64,000 nucleotides of DNA, taken from NCBI GenBank assembly GCA_902560075.1, contig CACEKE010000002.1, positions 62,001-126,000 on the forward strand, read 5' to 3'. The notes beneath the pieces were generated by a model that was not told the DNA's origin, ran no database searches, and saw only the letters and a list, made by a program, of their open reading frames with translations. Made by a program: the position numbers and the translations under genes. Every line of letters starts with the position of its first letter. Position 1 is the first letter of the stretch. Positions 35,461 through 46,489 of this stretch are shown here, one piece after another. This DNA is from an uncultured Pelagibacteraceae bacterium (GTDB lineage Bacteria > Pseudomonadota > Alphaproteobacteria > Pelagibacterales > Pelagibacteraceae).

Positions 35461-36435
35461 ATGAATAATATCATTAATTTTGTTGTAGAAAATATTCAAG
35501 GCAATCCAAGAATAGACTATTACCTGAGTAAAAATTATAAAAATTTGAGTAGAACAAAGATAAAAAACCTAATTTTAAATAAGTTTCTTAAAATAAATGG
35601 ACAAGTTGTAAATAGTCCATCTAAGAAGATCAATCTAGGTGATAAAATTTATTTAAAAATAATAGAAGAAAATAAGGTCACTTTAAAACCTTACGATTAT
35701 AATTTAGATATTATTTTTGAAGATAAAGATATTTTAGTTTTAAATAAACAATCGGGAATATCGATACATCCAGGAGCAGGAAATTATGATAAAACTGTCG
35801 TAAACGCCTTAATTAAATATTGTAATAAAAATCTTTCTGACGTGGGTGAAAAATATAGACCTGGTATTGTGCACAGAATTGACAAAGATACCTCTGGTTT
35901 AATAATAATTGCTAAAAATAACATAAGTCATTTAAAATTGTCCGAACAATTTAAAAATCACACCATAGATAGAGTTTATCTTGCTCTGGTGTGGGGAAAG
36001 ATTAGACCTCGGTCTGGAAGAATTGAAAATTTTATAAAGCGCAGTGTTAAAAATAGACAATTAATGGAAGTAAGTTTAACAAAAGGTAAAAAAGCGATAA
36101 CAAATTACAAAACCATTGAAGTGTTCGAGAGTGACAAATCACCAACTTTTAGTTTAGTTGAATGCAAGCTTGAAACGGGAAGAACACATCAAATCAGAGT
36201 TCATTTAAGCAATAAAGGTAATCACATAGTTGGTGATAAACACTATAAGAAAAAATTTAAAAAAATAACAAATGTTGATGAAGAATTATTTAATATTTTA
36301 AATACTTTAAATAGACAATTTTTACATGCAGCAAGTATTCGCTTTACCCATCCTGTTAGCAATAAGAGATTATTTTTCGAGTCAAAATTACCAAATGATT
36401 TGGAAAAATTATTAAAAAGTCTAAGAAATACTTGA
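35461..36435 (+). CDS. rluD: Large-subunit rRNA pseudouridine synthase, RluD family
   Basis: VLNKQSGISIHPGAGN, GIVHRIDKDTSGLIIIAKN, ETGRTHQIRVHL. Confidence 0.91.
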   Translation: MNNIINFVVENIQGNPRIDYYLSKNYKNLSRTKIKNLILNKFLKINGQVVNSPSKKINLGDKIYLKIIEENKVTLKPYDYNLDIIFEDKDILVLNKQSGISIHPGAGNYDKTVVNALIKYCNKNLSDVGEKYRPGIVHRIDKDTSGLIIIAKNNISHLKLSEQFKNHTIDRVYLALVWGKIRPRSGRIENFIKRSVKNRQLMEVSLTKGKKAITNYKTIEVFESDKSPTFSLVECKLETGRTHQIRVHLSNKGNHIVGDKHYKKKFKKITNVDEELFNILNTLNRQFLHAASIRFTHPVSNKRLFFESKLPNDLEKLLKSLRNT

Positions 36436-36483
36436 AAAAGAAATCATTGTAAAAATAAAAAACTTTATTAAATAAATAACATT

Positions 36484-37374
36484 ATGAGCAATTCAAAATA
36501 TAACCTTCCAACACTAGCTAGTGATGGATCTCTGGCAGCTTATTTATCTCAAATTAAAAAGTTTCCAATGTTAGATGCAGAAGAAGAATATATGCTGGCT
36601 AAAAATTGGCAAAATACTGGAAATGTAAAGTCTGCCGAGAAACTTGTTACGAGTCACCTCAGATTGGTTGCAAAAATAGCCATGGGCTATAAAGGTTATG
36701 GATTGCCAATCAATGAAATGATTTCAGAGGGAAATATTGGGTTAATGCAAGCTGTTAAGAAATTTGAACCTGAAAAAGGTTTTAGATTAGCAACTTATGC
36801 AATGTGGTGGATAAAAGCTTCAATTCAAGAATATATTTTAAGATCCTGGAGTTTGGTTAAAATAGGAACCACAACTGCTCAAAAAAAGTTATTCTTTAAT
36901 TTAAAGAAATTAAAAAATCAAATTGCACCTAGAACGGATGGTGATCTTAAGGATGAGCATGTGAAAAAAATTGCAAAAGATTTAGATGTTAGTGAAAATG
37001 AAGTTGTTTCAATGAATAGAAGATTATCTGGAAAAGAAAAGTCTTTAAACTCTCCGATTGGCGAAGACGGTGATGAATGGCAAGATTGGATAGTAGATAA
37101 TCAAATGGATCAGGAATTAAAATTTGCTCATCAAGAGGAAATGGAACAAAGAAAAGGTCTTTTAAAAGACTCAATTAGAATTTTAAATGAAAGAGAAAAA
37201 GAAATATTATATTCGAGAAGATTAAATGATAACCCTGTAACCTTAGAAGAATTGAGTAAAAAGTTTAAGATAAGCAGGGAGAGAATTAGGCAGATTGAAA
37301 ATAAAGCATTTGAAAAACTGCAAAAGCATATGCTTAATTCAGCTAAATCAAAAAATCTCTTACCTGCAAATTAA
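36484..37374 (+). CDS. rpoH: RNA polymerase sigma-32 factor
   Basis: [73 protein letters not shown]. Confidence 0.95.
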   Translation: MSNSKYNLPTLASDGSLAAYLSQIKKFPMLDAEEEYMLAKNWQNTGNVKSAEKLVTSHLRLVAKIAMGYKGYGLPINEMISEGNIGLMQAVKKFEPEKGFRLATYAMWWIKASIQEYILRSWSLVKIGTTTAQKKLFFNLKKLKNQIAPRTDGDLKDEHVKKIAKDLDVSENEVVSMNRRLSGKEKSLNSPIGEDGDEWQDWIVDNQMDQELKFAHQEEMEQRKGLLKDSIRILNEREKEILYSRRLNDNPVTLEELSKKFKISRERIRQIENKAFEKLQKHMLNSAKSKNLLPAN

Positions 37375-38663
37375 TTTTTAAAAGGATCTTGAATTAGTAT
37401 AGTGTCTTCTCTCTCTGGACTCGTCGAGATACTAGAAATTTTAGTTTCTATAAATTTCTCTAAATCTTGAATATATATTTTTGCGTTTTTAGGCAGTTCA
37501 TCAAAATTTTTTATTCCAACGGTTGAAGATTTCCAACCATCATAAGTCTTATAGATTGGTTTTACTTTTAGTTGATCATCTACAGCTGCAGGCAGGTAAT
37601 CAATTTTTTTTCCATTAATCTCGTACGCTACACAGATTTTAATTTCATCTAGTTCATCTAAAACATCAAGTTTTGTGAGAGCTATTCCGTCAATTCCGGA
37701 AATTTTAATTGTTTGCCTTACTAGTACTCCGTCAAACCAACCACATCTTCTTTTTCTACTTGTCACTGTACCAAATTCTTTCCCTCTAGTACCGAGCTCC
37801 TCACCTACCTTATCTTTTAACTCAGTTGGAAAAGGTCCCTCACCAACTCTTGTCGTATAAGCTTTTGTAATTCCTAATACATAATTTATGGAATTAGGAC
37901 CACAACCAGTTCCTGTAGCAGCTGATGAAGCAACAGTATTTGAAGAAGTTACAAATGGATAAGTTCCATGATCTACATCTAGCAATATTCCTTGAGCTCC
38001 TTCAAACAAAATTTTTTTATTTTTTTGTTTAAATTCGTCAATTTTTTTCCAAACCGGTTGAGAATATTTCAAAATGTTTGGTGCGATTTTAAGTAACTCC
38101 TCTATCAAAACACCTTTCTCGTAAATTTTTTTTTTTAATCCTTTTCTAATTGCATTGTGATGAGCTAGAACATTATCTAATCTTTTATTTAAATTTTCTT
38201 TTGAGGCTAAATCCATCACTCTAATAGATCTTCTGCCTACTTTGTCCTCATAAGCTGGGCCTATTCCTCTTCTAGTTGTTCCAATTTTAGAGTTTCCAGC
38301 AGCATCTTCTCTGATTTCATCCATTTCCCTGTGAAAAGGTAGTATTAAATTTGCTGCTTCAGATATTATTAAGTTTTTTTCATCTACGTTTACACCTTTC
38401 GAATTTATCTCTTTTATTTCATCTAATAAAGCCCATGGGTCAATAACAACTCCATTTCCAATAATTGATATTTTGTTTTTTCTAACAATCCCAGACGGTA
38501 ATAATCTCAATTTATATGTAACACCATCAATAACTAAAGTATGTCCTGCATTATGGCCACCTTGAAATCTAATTACAACATCGGCGTGGCTTGAAAGCCA
38601 GTCAACTATTTTCCCTTTTCCTTCATCTCCCCATTGAGACCCTACTACTACTACATTTTTCAT
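37371..38663 (-). CDS. purA: Adenylosuccinate synthetase
   Basis: [42 protein letters not shown]. Confidence 0.96.
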   Translation of the reverse strand: MKNVVVVGSQWGDEGKGKIVDWLSSHADVVIRFQGGHNAGHTLVIDGVTYKLRLLPSGIVRKNKISIIGNGVVIDPWALLDEIKEINSKGVNVDEKNLIISEAANLILPFHREMDEIREDAAGNSKIGTTRRGIGPAYEDKVGRRSIRVMDLASKENLNKRLDNVLAHHNAIRKGLKKKIYEKGVLIEELLKIAPNILKYSQPVWKKIDEFKQKNKKILFEGAQGILLDVDHGTYPFVTSSNTVASSAATGTGCGPNSINYVLGITKAYTTRVGEGPFPTELKDKVGEELGTRGKEFGTVTSRKRRCGWFDGVLVRQTIKISGIDGIALTKLDVLDELDEIKICVAYEINGKKIDYLPAAVDDQLKVKPIYKTYDGWKSSTVGIKNFDELPKNAKIYIQDLEKFIETKISSISTSPEREDTILIQDPFKN

Positions 38664-39472
38664 TTAAATTTTTTATTTATAATAAATGTGTTCAAATGGT
38701 TAATTGGTCCATTTCCTTTTCCAAATTTAGGTCCTGAACTTATTGCTTGGTTAACATACTTAATTGCCATCTCACAAGATTTCTTTAATGTTTTTCCACA
38801 TGAATAAAATGAAGTTATAGCACTAGATAAAGTGCACCCGGTGCCATGTGTATTTTTTGTTTTATATCTTTTGCTTTTGAACTTAACAATTTCAATTTTA
38901 TTGACAAAAATATCTATTACAAATTTTGAATTATTATGACCACCTTTTATAAGTACATTTTTTGCTCCCATATCAATTAATAATTTCGCTGCGAGAATCA
39001 TGTCTTCAGTATTTTTGATTTGAATTCCTGACAAAATTTCTGCTTCTGGTATATTTGGAGTTATCAAAGATACTTTTTTTATTAATTCACTCCTTAAAAT
39101 TTTTATAGACTTACTATCTATAAGTTTAGCACCCCCTTTTGCTACCATTACTGGGTCTAATATTATCTTATTTATACTAATTTTTTTTAACGAATTTATT
39201 ACGGATCTTATGACTGGTGTAGAATGAAGCATGCCTATTTTAATTGCGTCTGGTTTTATATCTTTGGAGGTGAATTCAATTTGTTGGGAAATATTTTTTG
39301 CAGAAACTGGCAAAATAGATAAAACACCTGTTGTATTTTGTGAAGTAATAGCAGTTATAGCTGTCATCGCATAACAACCTAAAGAAGTGACTGTTTTAAT
39401 ATCGGCTTGTATTCCTGCTCCACCCGATGAGTCTGATCCTGCAATAATTAAAATTTTAGATTTTATTTTCAA
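38660..39472 (-). CDS. thiD: Hydroxymethylpyrimidine/phosphomethylpyrimidine kinase
   Basis: [29 protein letters not shown]. Confidence 0.93.
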   Translation of the reverse strand: MKIKSKILIIAGSDSSGGAGIQADIKTVTSLGCYAMTAITAITSQNTTGVLSILPVSAKNISQQIEFTSKDIKPDAIKIGMLHSTPVIRSVINSLKKISINKIILDPVMVAKGGAKLIDSKSIKILRSELIKKVSLITPNIPEAEILSGIQIKNTEDMILAAKLLIDMGAKNVLIKGGHNNSKFVIDIFVNKIEIVKFKSKRYKTKNTHGTGCTLSSAITSFYSCGKTLKKSCEMAIKYVNQAISSGPKFGKGNGPINHLNTFIINKKFK

Positions 39473-39473
39473 A

Positions 39474-40805
39474 TTAGTTAATCGATTTTTTTACAATATT
39501 AATACATTTAAAAATTAATTTTTTATCATTACTTTCACACATAATCCTTATTTTAGGTTCAGTGCCTGATTTTCTAACAAGCATTCTACCGTTTCCACTA
39601 ATTAATTTATTTGCATTATTTATGGCTTTTTTACATTTATCACTTTTGATTATGGATTTATTTTTTACAATTACGTTTTCTAATAATTGAGGTGTTGGTT
39701 TAAAATTATTGAATAATTCACTAGCTTTTTTTCCTTTTCTCATTGAAAACAAAACTTCTAAAGCTACTAATAAACCATCTCCTGTTGTTGCAAACTTGCC
39801 TAAAATTATGTGACCAGATTGTTCGCCACCTAAATTAAATTTATTTTTTTTCATTAATTCCTTAACATGCCTATCTCCAACCTGAGATCTTAAAAACTTA
39901 ATTTTGTTTTTCTTAAAGTACTCTTCTAATCCAAAATTGGACATTAAAGTTCCAATCACACCACCTTTTAAAATTTTTTTTTTTTTCCATCTTTTAGCCA
40001 ACATTGCTATTATGGCATCACCATCTACTATTTTGCCATTTTCATCACATATAATTATTCTGTCGGCATCTCCATCTAAAGATATGCCTATATGTGCTTT
40101 ATTTTTTTTTGTAAAATTTCTTATCTTATTTGGATAGGTGGAGCCACATCTTTCATTAATGTTAAATCCATTTGGATTAATTCCAGTTTTATAAACTTGG
40201 GCACCAAGAGATTCAAATAACAATGGTCCAACTTTATAGGCTGCACCATTCGCACAATCAATAGCAATTTTAAGACCTCGTAGATTAAACTGATTTGGAA
40301 AATTACTCCTCAAAATTTCAATATATTTTTCTGAACCGCTCTCAAGCCTTTGAACTCTTCCAAGAATTTTTGGATTTGATAAATTGATAGATATATTAGT
40401 ATCTATCAATTTTTCAATTTTTTTTTCAATTAAGTCAGATAGCTTTAGTCCATCTGGACCAAATAACTTTAAGCCATTATCATAATATGGATTATGTGAT
40501 GCAGTAATCATAATACCCAAATTTGCTCGCATTTTTTTTGTTAGCATTGCTAAACCATTTGTTGGTAGTGGACCAAATGTAAATACATGCATTCCGGCTG
40601 AGGCCAACCCTGATACAAGTGCAGGCTCTAAAGTATAACCAGATAATCTTGTATCTTTAGCAATTATAGCTATTTGCTTATTTTTTTTTTGGTTCTTAAA
40701 ATACGTGCCGGCTGCTAAGCCAAATTTGAAAAACATTTCTCCATTTATTTTTTCTTTATTTACTCTGCCTCTTATTCCGTCAGTGCCAAAATATTTTTTT
40801 AACAT
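39474..40805 (-). CDS. glmM: Phosphoglucosamine mutase
   Basis: YFGTDGIRGRVN, GIMITASHNPYYDNGLKLFGPDG, SLDGDADR. Confidence 0.95.
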   Translation of the reverse strand: MLKKYFGTDGIRGRVNKEKINGEMFFKFGLAAGTYFKNQKKNKQIAIIAKDTRLSGYTLEPALVSGLASAGMHVFTFGPLPTNGLAMLTKKMRANLGIMITASHNPYYDNGLKLFGPDGLKLSDLIEKKIEKLIDTNISINLSNPKILGRVQRLESGSEKYIEILRSNFPNQFNLRGLKIAIDCANGAAYKVGPLLFESLGAQVYKTGINPNGFNINERCGSTYPNKIRNFTKKNKAHIGISLDGDADRIIICDENGKIVDGDAIIAMLAKRWKKKKILKGGVIGTLMSNFGLEEYFKKNKIKFLRSQVGDRHVKELMKKNKFNLGGEQSGHIILGKFATTGDGLLVALEVLFSMRKGKKASELFNNFKPTPQLLENVIVKNKSIIKSDKCKKAINNANKLISGNGRMLVRKSGTEPKIRIMCESNDKKLIFKCINIVKKSIN

Positions 40806-41854
40806 TAATTATAAATTTTTTTAAATACCTTTAAACCTTGGTTAATTTCATTAACATCATGAACTCTAAGTATTTGAACTCCTTGCATTAAACTATATAT
40901 ACTAGAAGATAATGTTCCTCCTAATCTATTTTTACTATCATTTATACCAGATATTTCTCGGATAAACCTTTTTCTTGATACTCCTAATAATATTGGGAGT
41001 CCAAGTGAATGGAAAATAGAAATTTGTTTAATCAAAGTAATATTATGTTTCAAATTTTTACCAAAACCTATACCTGGATCGATTAATATCTGATTATGTC
41101 TAATTCCATATTTTCTTAATTTTTTGAGCTTCTTTTCAAAGAAATCAAAAATATCTAAAAGAACATTTTTGTATGAAGGATTTATTTGCATATTTTTTGG
41201 AGTACCTTTCATGTGGTGAATAACAAATGGTAAATTAGAATGTTTTAAAAATTTAAAAATATTCTTATCATAGCTAAGGCCCGAGACATCATTAATTAAA
41301 TCTAATTTGTAAGAAAGCGCTTTACGCATGACATATGTTTTTCTTGTATCTAATGAGATAAAAATTTTTTTTTTGTTTAGATATTTTAAAGTTTCTTTGA
41401 CTCTATTCCACTCATTTTTCTGATTAACATCTTTAGATCCGGGTCTAGTTGACTCACCACCAATGTCAATTATATTTGCACCTGATCTAATCAGTTTATT
41501 AATTTGTGATTTCGAGGCATTTATTTCATTATATTTACCACCGTCTGAAAAACTGTCAGGTGTCAAATTTAAAATACCCATTAAAAGAGGTATATTTTTT
41601 AAATTTAATTTTCTAATTTTTTTTATTTTGCAAATATTTTTTAAATCGCTAAGAACTTTTTTTTTTATATTTTTCGGAAGATGATTTAATTGCTTAATAT
41701 TTAATTTTCTTTTACTGGTTCTTGTTATAATCTCTATTGTATCAAACGATATACTTTTATTTCCACCTAAGGGTAAACTTAGGTTTTTTTTAACTTTTTG
41801 TAATGAATTTTTTCCAAAATAAAAATTACACGCTCTAGTGTAATATTTTTGCAT
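40805..41854 (-). CDS. folP: Dihydropteroate synthase
   Basis: MGILNLTPDSFSDGGKY, IDIGGESTRPG, DPGIGFGKN. Confidence 0.93.
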   Translation of the reverse strand: MQKYYTRACNFYFGKNSLQKVKKNLSLPLGGNKSISFDTIEIITRTSKRKLNIKQLNHLPKNIKKKVLSDLKNICKIKKIRKLNLKNIPLLMGILNLTPDSFSDGGKYNEINASKSQINKLIRSGANIIDIGGESTRPGSKDVNQKNEWNRVKETLKYLNKKKIFISLDTRKTYVMRKALSYKLDLINDVSGLSYDKNIFKFLKHSNLPFVIHHMKGTPKNMQINPSYKNVLLDIFDFFEKKLKKLRKYGIRHNQILIDPGIGFGKNLKHNITLIKQISIFHSLGLPILLGVSRKRFIREISGINDSKNRLGGTLSSSIYSLMQGVQILRVHDVNEINQGLKVFKKIYN

Positions 41855-41859
41855 TAAGT

Positions 41860-43752
41860 TTAGTGGACAATTTTTGGTTTTAACCCAATTGATCCTAAAG
41901 CTGATCCTTTGTCTTCATCCTCTACTTTAAGATCTTCCTTATTAGAAGGATAGACATTTTTGTTTACTATATCCTCAATTTCTTCACCACTTAATGTTTC
42001 ATAAGTTAATAGTGCTTTTGCGAGTTTATGCAAATCTTCAATCTTATCAGTTAGTATTTTTTTTGCTCTCTCATAACCTTTGTCGACAAATTTTCTAATT
42101 TCTGCATCTACTTTTTTTGCAGTTTCCTCAGACATATTTTGTTGTCTTGCAACTGATCTTCCAAGAAATACCTCTTCTTCATTTTCTCCATAAGCCACTG
42201 GGCCAAGTTCTTTACTTAGTCCTGCTCTCATAACCATTGCTCTAGCCCTTTTTGTAGCTTGTTCAATATCACTCACTGCTCCAGTAGTTACTTTATCATG
42301 TCCGAAAATTAGCTCCTCAGCAACACGTCCACCCATAGCAATTGACATCTGTGCGTGCAATTGTTCTCTTGTCTGTGAAACTTCATCTTTCTCAGGAAGT
42401 TGCATTACCATTCCTAAAGCTCTACCTCTCGGTATTATAGTCGCTTTATGTATTGGATAGGCGGCTTTTTCATTGATGGTGACTATAGCATGTCCTGCCT
42501 CATGATAAGCTGTAAGTCTTTTTTCGTCCTCAGTCATGACCATAGATCTTCTTTCAGCACCCATCATTACTTTGTCTTTTGCTTCTTCAAATTCTAAGTA
42601 CGTAACTATTCTTTTGTTTTTTCTTGCTGCTAGCAATGCTGCTTCATTAACGAGATTAGCAAGATCCGCTCCAGAAAATCCAGGAGTGCCTCTTGCAATT
42701 GTTCTTAAGTTTATATCCGGGGTCATTGAAATCTTTTTACTGTGAACTTTTAATATTTTTTCTCTGCCAATAATATCTGGAAGAGAAACAACAACTTGTC
42801 TATCAAACCTTCCTGGTCTCAATAATGCTGGGTCTAAAACATCTGGTCTATTTGTTGCTGCTATAATAATTACACCTTCATTGGTATCAAAGCCATCCAT
42901 TTCAACAAGTAACTGGTTTAAAGTTTGCTCTCTCTCGTCGTTTCCACCTCCTAAACCAGCACCTCTACTTCTTCCTACTGCGTCTATCTCATCTATAAAT
43001 ATTATACAAGGTGAATGTTTTTTTCCTTGCTCAAACATATCTCTGACTCTTGATGCGCCAACTCCAACAAACATTTCTACAAAATCAGATCCAGAAATTG
43101 TAAAAAAAGGAACTCCCGCTTCACCTGCTATTGCTCTAGCTAACAAAGTTTTACCAGTACCCGGTGGTCCTACTAATAAACATCCTCTTGGAATTTTTCC
43201 TCCAAGTCTACTAAATTTTTTTGGATCTTTTAAAAACTCTACTACTTCCTCTACTTCTTCTTTAGCTTCCTCTACACCCGCAACATCATTAAAGGTTACC
43301 TTACCTTTAACTTCATTCATCATTTTTGCCTTGGATCTTCCAAAACCCATTGCACCGCCCTTTCCTCCCTGCATTTGTCGCATAAAGAATATCCAAACTG
43401 CAATTAACAACAACATTGGAAACCAAGATAGCAAAACACCAAACAATGAAGGCATTTTCTCGTCAAGTGGTGCTGCAGAAATGCTGACGCCTTTTTCAGT
43501 TAACCTTTGGATTAAGTTTGGATCATTTGGAGAATAGGTAGTGAAATTCTCACCATTTGAAAGTATACCTTTTATATTATTACCCTGAATATCAACTTGG
43601 ACTACTCTACCATTATCAACCTCATTTAAAAATTCTGAAAAAATTATACTATTATTTTGTGATATGGACCTTTGGGGGTTCTTAAACATATTGTAAAGTC
43701 CTATAGTAAGAACTATTATAACAGCCCACATTGCTAGGTTTCTAAAATTCAT
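41860..43752 (-). CDS. ftsH: ATP-dependent zinc metalloprotease FtsH
   Basis: [24 protein letters not shown] region, [10 protein letters not shown] (HExxH). Confidence 0.97.
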   Translation of the reverse strand: MNFRNLAMWAVIIVLTIGLYNMFKNPQRSISQNNSIIFSEFLNEVDNGRVVQVDIQGNNIKGILSNGENFTTYSPNDPNLIQRLTEKGVSISAAPLDEKMPSLFGVLLSWFPMLLLIAVWIFFMRQMQGGKGGAMGFGRSKAKMMNEVKGKVTFNDVAGVEEAKEEVEEVVEFLKDPKKFSRLGGKIPRGCLLVGPPGTGKTLLARAIAGEAGVPFFTISGSDFVEMFVGVGASRVRDMFEQGKKHSPCIIFIDEIDAVGRSRGAGLGGGNDEREQTLNQLLVEMDGFDTNEGVIIIAATNRPDVLDPALLRPGRFDRQVVVSLPDIIGREKILKVHSKKISMTPDINLRTIARGTPGFSGADLANLVNEAALLAARKNKRIVTYLEFEEAKDKVMMGAERRSMVMTEDEKRLTAYHEAGHAIVTINEKAAYPIHKATIIPRGRALGMVMQLPEKDEVSQTREQLHAQMSIAMGGRVAEELIFGHDKVTTGAVSDIEQATKRARAMVMRAGLSKELGPVAYGENEEEVFLGRSVARQQNMSEETAKKVDAEIRKFVDKGYERAKKILTDKIEDLHKLAKALLTYETLSGEEIEDIVNKNVYPSNKEDLKVEDEDKGSALGSIGLKPKIVH

Positions 43753-43804
43753 ACGATATAATTAAGAATTATTGAGAATTTAACAAGAGGCAAATTATAC
43801 AGAA

Positions 43805-44854
43805 TTACAGTTTTTTCAATGATTCAGGGTAAATAATAGTCAATTTTTTAATTTTTTCTATTGTGCACCCAGATAAAGTGGCCTTTGAAAAGTTATCAGA
43901 TACTATTCTGTGAATCATTTTTAAGATTTTTCTTCCTCTTGAGGAGTAGTACTTACCACCTACAACGCTTAATATTTTAGAAAAACTTCTAAATACTATT
44001 TCATCAGGTTGTAAAAAAAAATTGTGTTTTAATATTACGAATTTCCTTTTTAAATAGATAGTGTTTTCATCCAAATTGTTATTAACATAAAATTCTACAA
44101 CGTCATTTGATTTTGTTAAATTCGATATAGTTAATTTAATTTTTTCAAAATTAAATTTCTCCTCTTTTAGTTTTTGAATAATTTCCCTTATTCTAGATCT
44201 TTTATATTTAAAATCTTTATTAGATGGATCTTTTATATAAAAATTGTAAATTTTTTGAGAAGTATACTCGAGCTCATTTTTACTACAATTTAACAATGGC
44301 CTACACAAATAAACACCATTATTTTCAATTAATTTTGAATTAAACGATACAAAGCCTTTTAAACCAGATCCTCTGCTTAATCTAATTAAAAAGTTTTCAA
44401 TTAAATCATCTTCTGTGTGACCTAGGAAAATAATATTAATTAAATTTTTATTTAACCTCTTGCTTATAAGATTATATCTAGATTTTCTAGCTTTTGATTG
44501 AATATTTGACTTAGGTTTTAGTCCTTTCCATTTTAGAATCTTTAAATTTATATTGATTAATTTTAATTTTTTCTTGACCATTAAAGCCTCATATTTTGAG
44601 CTATGTCTTAATCCGTGATCAACGTGATAGTAATTTATTCTGATTTTCTTTTCTAAACTATAAAGTTTAAGAAAATAAGCTAAAGCCATACTGTCAGGTC
44701 CGCCTGAAATTCCAGCAGAAAATTTAGATTTATCATTCAAAAAAATGATATTTTTTTTAAATCTTTGGTAAATATTAATTATTTTTTTATCGGATATTTT
44801 AAGAAGATTTTTTTTATGAATTATTTTTTTTACACTCAAACTTTTTTTCCTCAT
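43805..44854 (-). CDS. tilS: tRNA(Ile)-lysidine synthase
   Basis: SAGISGGPDSMALAYFLK PP-loop, VDHGLRHSSKYEA, LGHTEDDLIENFLIRLSRGSGLKG. Confidence 0.92.
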   Translation of the reverse strand: MRKKSLSVKKIIHKKNLLKISDKKIINIYQRFKKNIIFLNDKSKFSAGISGGPDSMALAYFLKLYSLEKKIRINYYHVDHGLRHSSKYEALMVKKKLKLININLKILKWKGLKPKSNIQSKARKSRYNLISKRLNKNLINIIFLGHTEDDLIENFLIRLSRGSGLKGFVSFNSKLIENNGVYLCRPLLNCSKNELEYTSQKIYNFYIKDPSNKDFKYKRSRIREIIQKLKEEKFNFEKIKLTISNLTKSNDVVEFYVNNNLDENTIYLKRKFVILKHNFFLQPDEIVFRSFSKILSVVGGKYYSSRGRKILKMIHRIVSDNFSKATLSGCTIEKIKKLTIIYPESLKKL

Positions 44855-45806
44855 ATTTGGCTTTTTGGATTACAGATTCCTTTGCGTTAGGATATTGCTT
44901 TTTAACTCCCGAAATCATCAAACAACCTTGATCTTTTTCACCAATTTGTACTAAGGAAACTCCTAGCTTTAATAAATTTATTGGAGCTTTGTCGCTCTTA
45001 GGATAATTTTTATAACCTTCAAGGTAAGCTGATGCTGCGTCAGTATATAATTGTCTAATCCTAAATGTTTCTGCATACCAATATTGAGCATTACCAGCTA
45101 ATTTATGATCTGGATTTGTGTTTACAAATTCTCTAAATGCTCTCTCTGCAGTATTATAATCTCCAACTTTAAGAAAACTTGTTGCAAATTCATACTGCTG
45201 TTGTGGATTTGTTTGAGGTAAAATTTTTTCTTCTACAACAAAATTTTCAGTTACTACTGAGGCTGTAGTATCAATTGATTGTGTCTCTTGATTTGTTTCC
45301 TCGCTGGTCATATCTTTATAAGAAATTGAACCAAGATCTTGGGGTTCACTCGAACCAGGTAAAGTTAGATTTGGATCACTAGATGAAGATGAAGATGTTA
45401 TACTTGCTGCCTCAGTACTGATATTTTTATTTACTGATTTCTCTAATTGTTGAAACCTTAGTTGATTATCGCTCTGTACCTTTGATAGTCTAGTAGAAAG
45501 TTTATCTATCTTAAAGTTAATTTCTTCAAATCTGTTAGTTAAATTTTGAAACTGGGTTTCAATCTCTGATAATTTTAATAAATGTCTAGTTAAAACATCC
45601 TCAGCATTATCATTTAATTCATGTGAGTTATTTGATAATTCATTGTTTAATTTACTCTCAGAATAAACTGCTTTTTCTAAAGTTTTGATATCATTTTGAA
45701 TAATTTCTAATATTTCTTTGAAATTATGGTTGTCGGAAAAAGAGTTAGACGACGCAAGAAATAAATAAAACAAAATATAATTAATTATAAATATAATTTT
45801 TTTCAT
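44814..45806 (-). CDS. cpoB: Tol-Pal associated TPR protein CpoB/YbgF (ORF track extends to 45839)
   Basis: Signal peptide, coiled coil, C-terminal TPRs (YEFATSFLKVGDYNTAERAFREFVNTNPDHKLAGNAQYWYAET). Confidence 0.88.
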   Translation of the reverse strand: MKKIIFIINYILFYLFLASSNSFSDNHNFKEILEIIQNDIKTLEKAVYSESKLNNELSNNSHELNDNAEDVLTRHLLKLSEIETQFQNLTNRFEEINFKIDKLSTRLSKVQSDNQLRFQQLEKSVNKNISTEAASITSSSSSSDPNLTLPGSSEPQDLGSISYKDMTSEETNQETQSIDTTASVVTENFVVEEKILPQTNPQQQYEFATSFLKVGDYNTAERAFREFVNTNPDHKLAGNAQYWYAETFRIRQLYTDAASAYLEGYKNYPKSDKAPINLLKLGVSLVQIGEKDQGCLMISGVKKQYPNAKESVIQKAKYEEKKFECKKNNS

Positions 45807-45843
45807 TAAACTTTTTATTTGTATGAATAATAATGGCAAAATA

Positions 45844-45871
45844 AAGACCCTAGATTTAAATCTAGGGTCTT
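45844..45871 (-). terminator. 28-nt perfect palindrome with T-rich flank, intrinsic terminator after pal
   Basis: AAGACCCTAGATTT|AAATCTAGGGTCTT; minus strand continues TATTTT. Confidence 0.75.
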
Positions 45872-45891
45872 AAATTATTAATTTTTTTATC

Positions 45892-46374
45892 TTAATTAGC
45901 TTTAACTGAGACTGATCTTCTATTTTTTGACCATGCTAAAGGATTTGAGCCAGAATCCACTGGTCTCTCTTTTCCATAACTAATTACAGAAATTCTATCT
46001 GAGGAAATTCCATATGTCATCAAATAGTCTTTTGCAGCATTAGCTCTTCTTTCACCTAATGCTAAGTTGTATTCTCTTGTTCCTCTTTCGTCAGCGTGGC
46101 CTTCTAAAACAATTGTAATGTCTGAATTCTTTCTTAACCATGCAGCTTGTTTTCTTAAAGTATCTCTAGAAGCAGTTGTTAAAACTGACTCATTGGTTGC
46201 AAAGAAAACCCTGTCTGGGACACCACTTGCTAAATATTCTACAGTGTCTGTACCAGTATATACGTCTCCTTGCATCTGAGAATCTACTTTTTTAGTTTGT
46301 GTTGCACATGCAGACAAAACAAAGCTTAACAGAAATGCTAGGAATACGTTTTTTAAAATTTTGTTAGATATCAT
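45892..46374 (-). CDS. pal: Peptidoglycan-associated lipoprotein Pal
   Basis: Lipobox (SACAT), OmpA-like VLEGHADERGTREYNLALGERRANAAKDYL. Confidence 0.95.
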   Translation of the reverse strand: MISNKILKNVFLAFLLSFVLSACATQTKKVDSQMQGDVYTGTDTVEYLASGVPDRVFFATNESVLTTASRDTLRKQAAWLRKNSDITIVLEGHADERGTREYNLALGERRANAAKDYLMTYGISSDRISVISYGKERPVDSGSNPLAWSKNRRSVSVKAN

Positions 46375-46489
46375 ACTGCTCCTTAATTAATTGTCTAAAT
46401 CCTTAAATTTTAATTTTTTCATAACTAAATAGATCTTTCAAGCATAAAAATCAATTGAATTAATCCAATATTTTATGTCCAAATTAGGA

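Noticed and set aside
42881-43537. 218-aa + strand ORF
   Set aside because: Fully antisense to ftsH; composition is a mirror artefact of a conserved gene.
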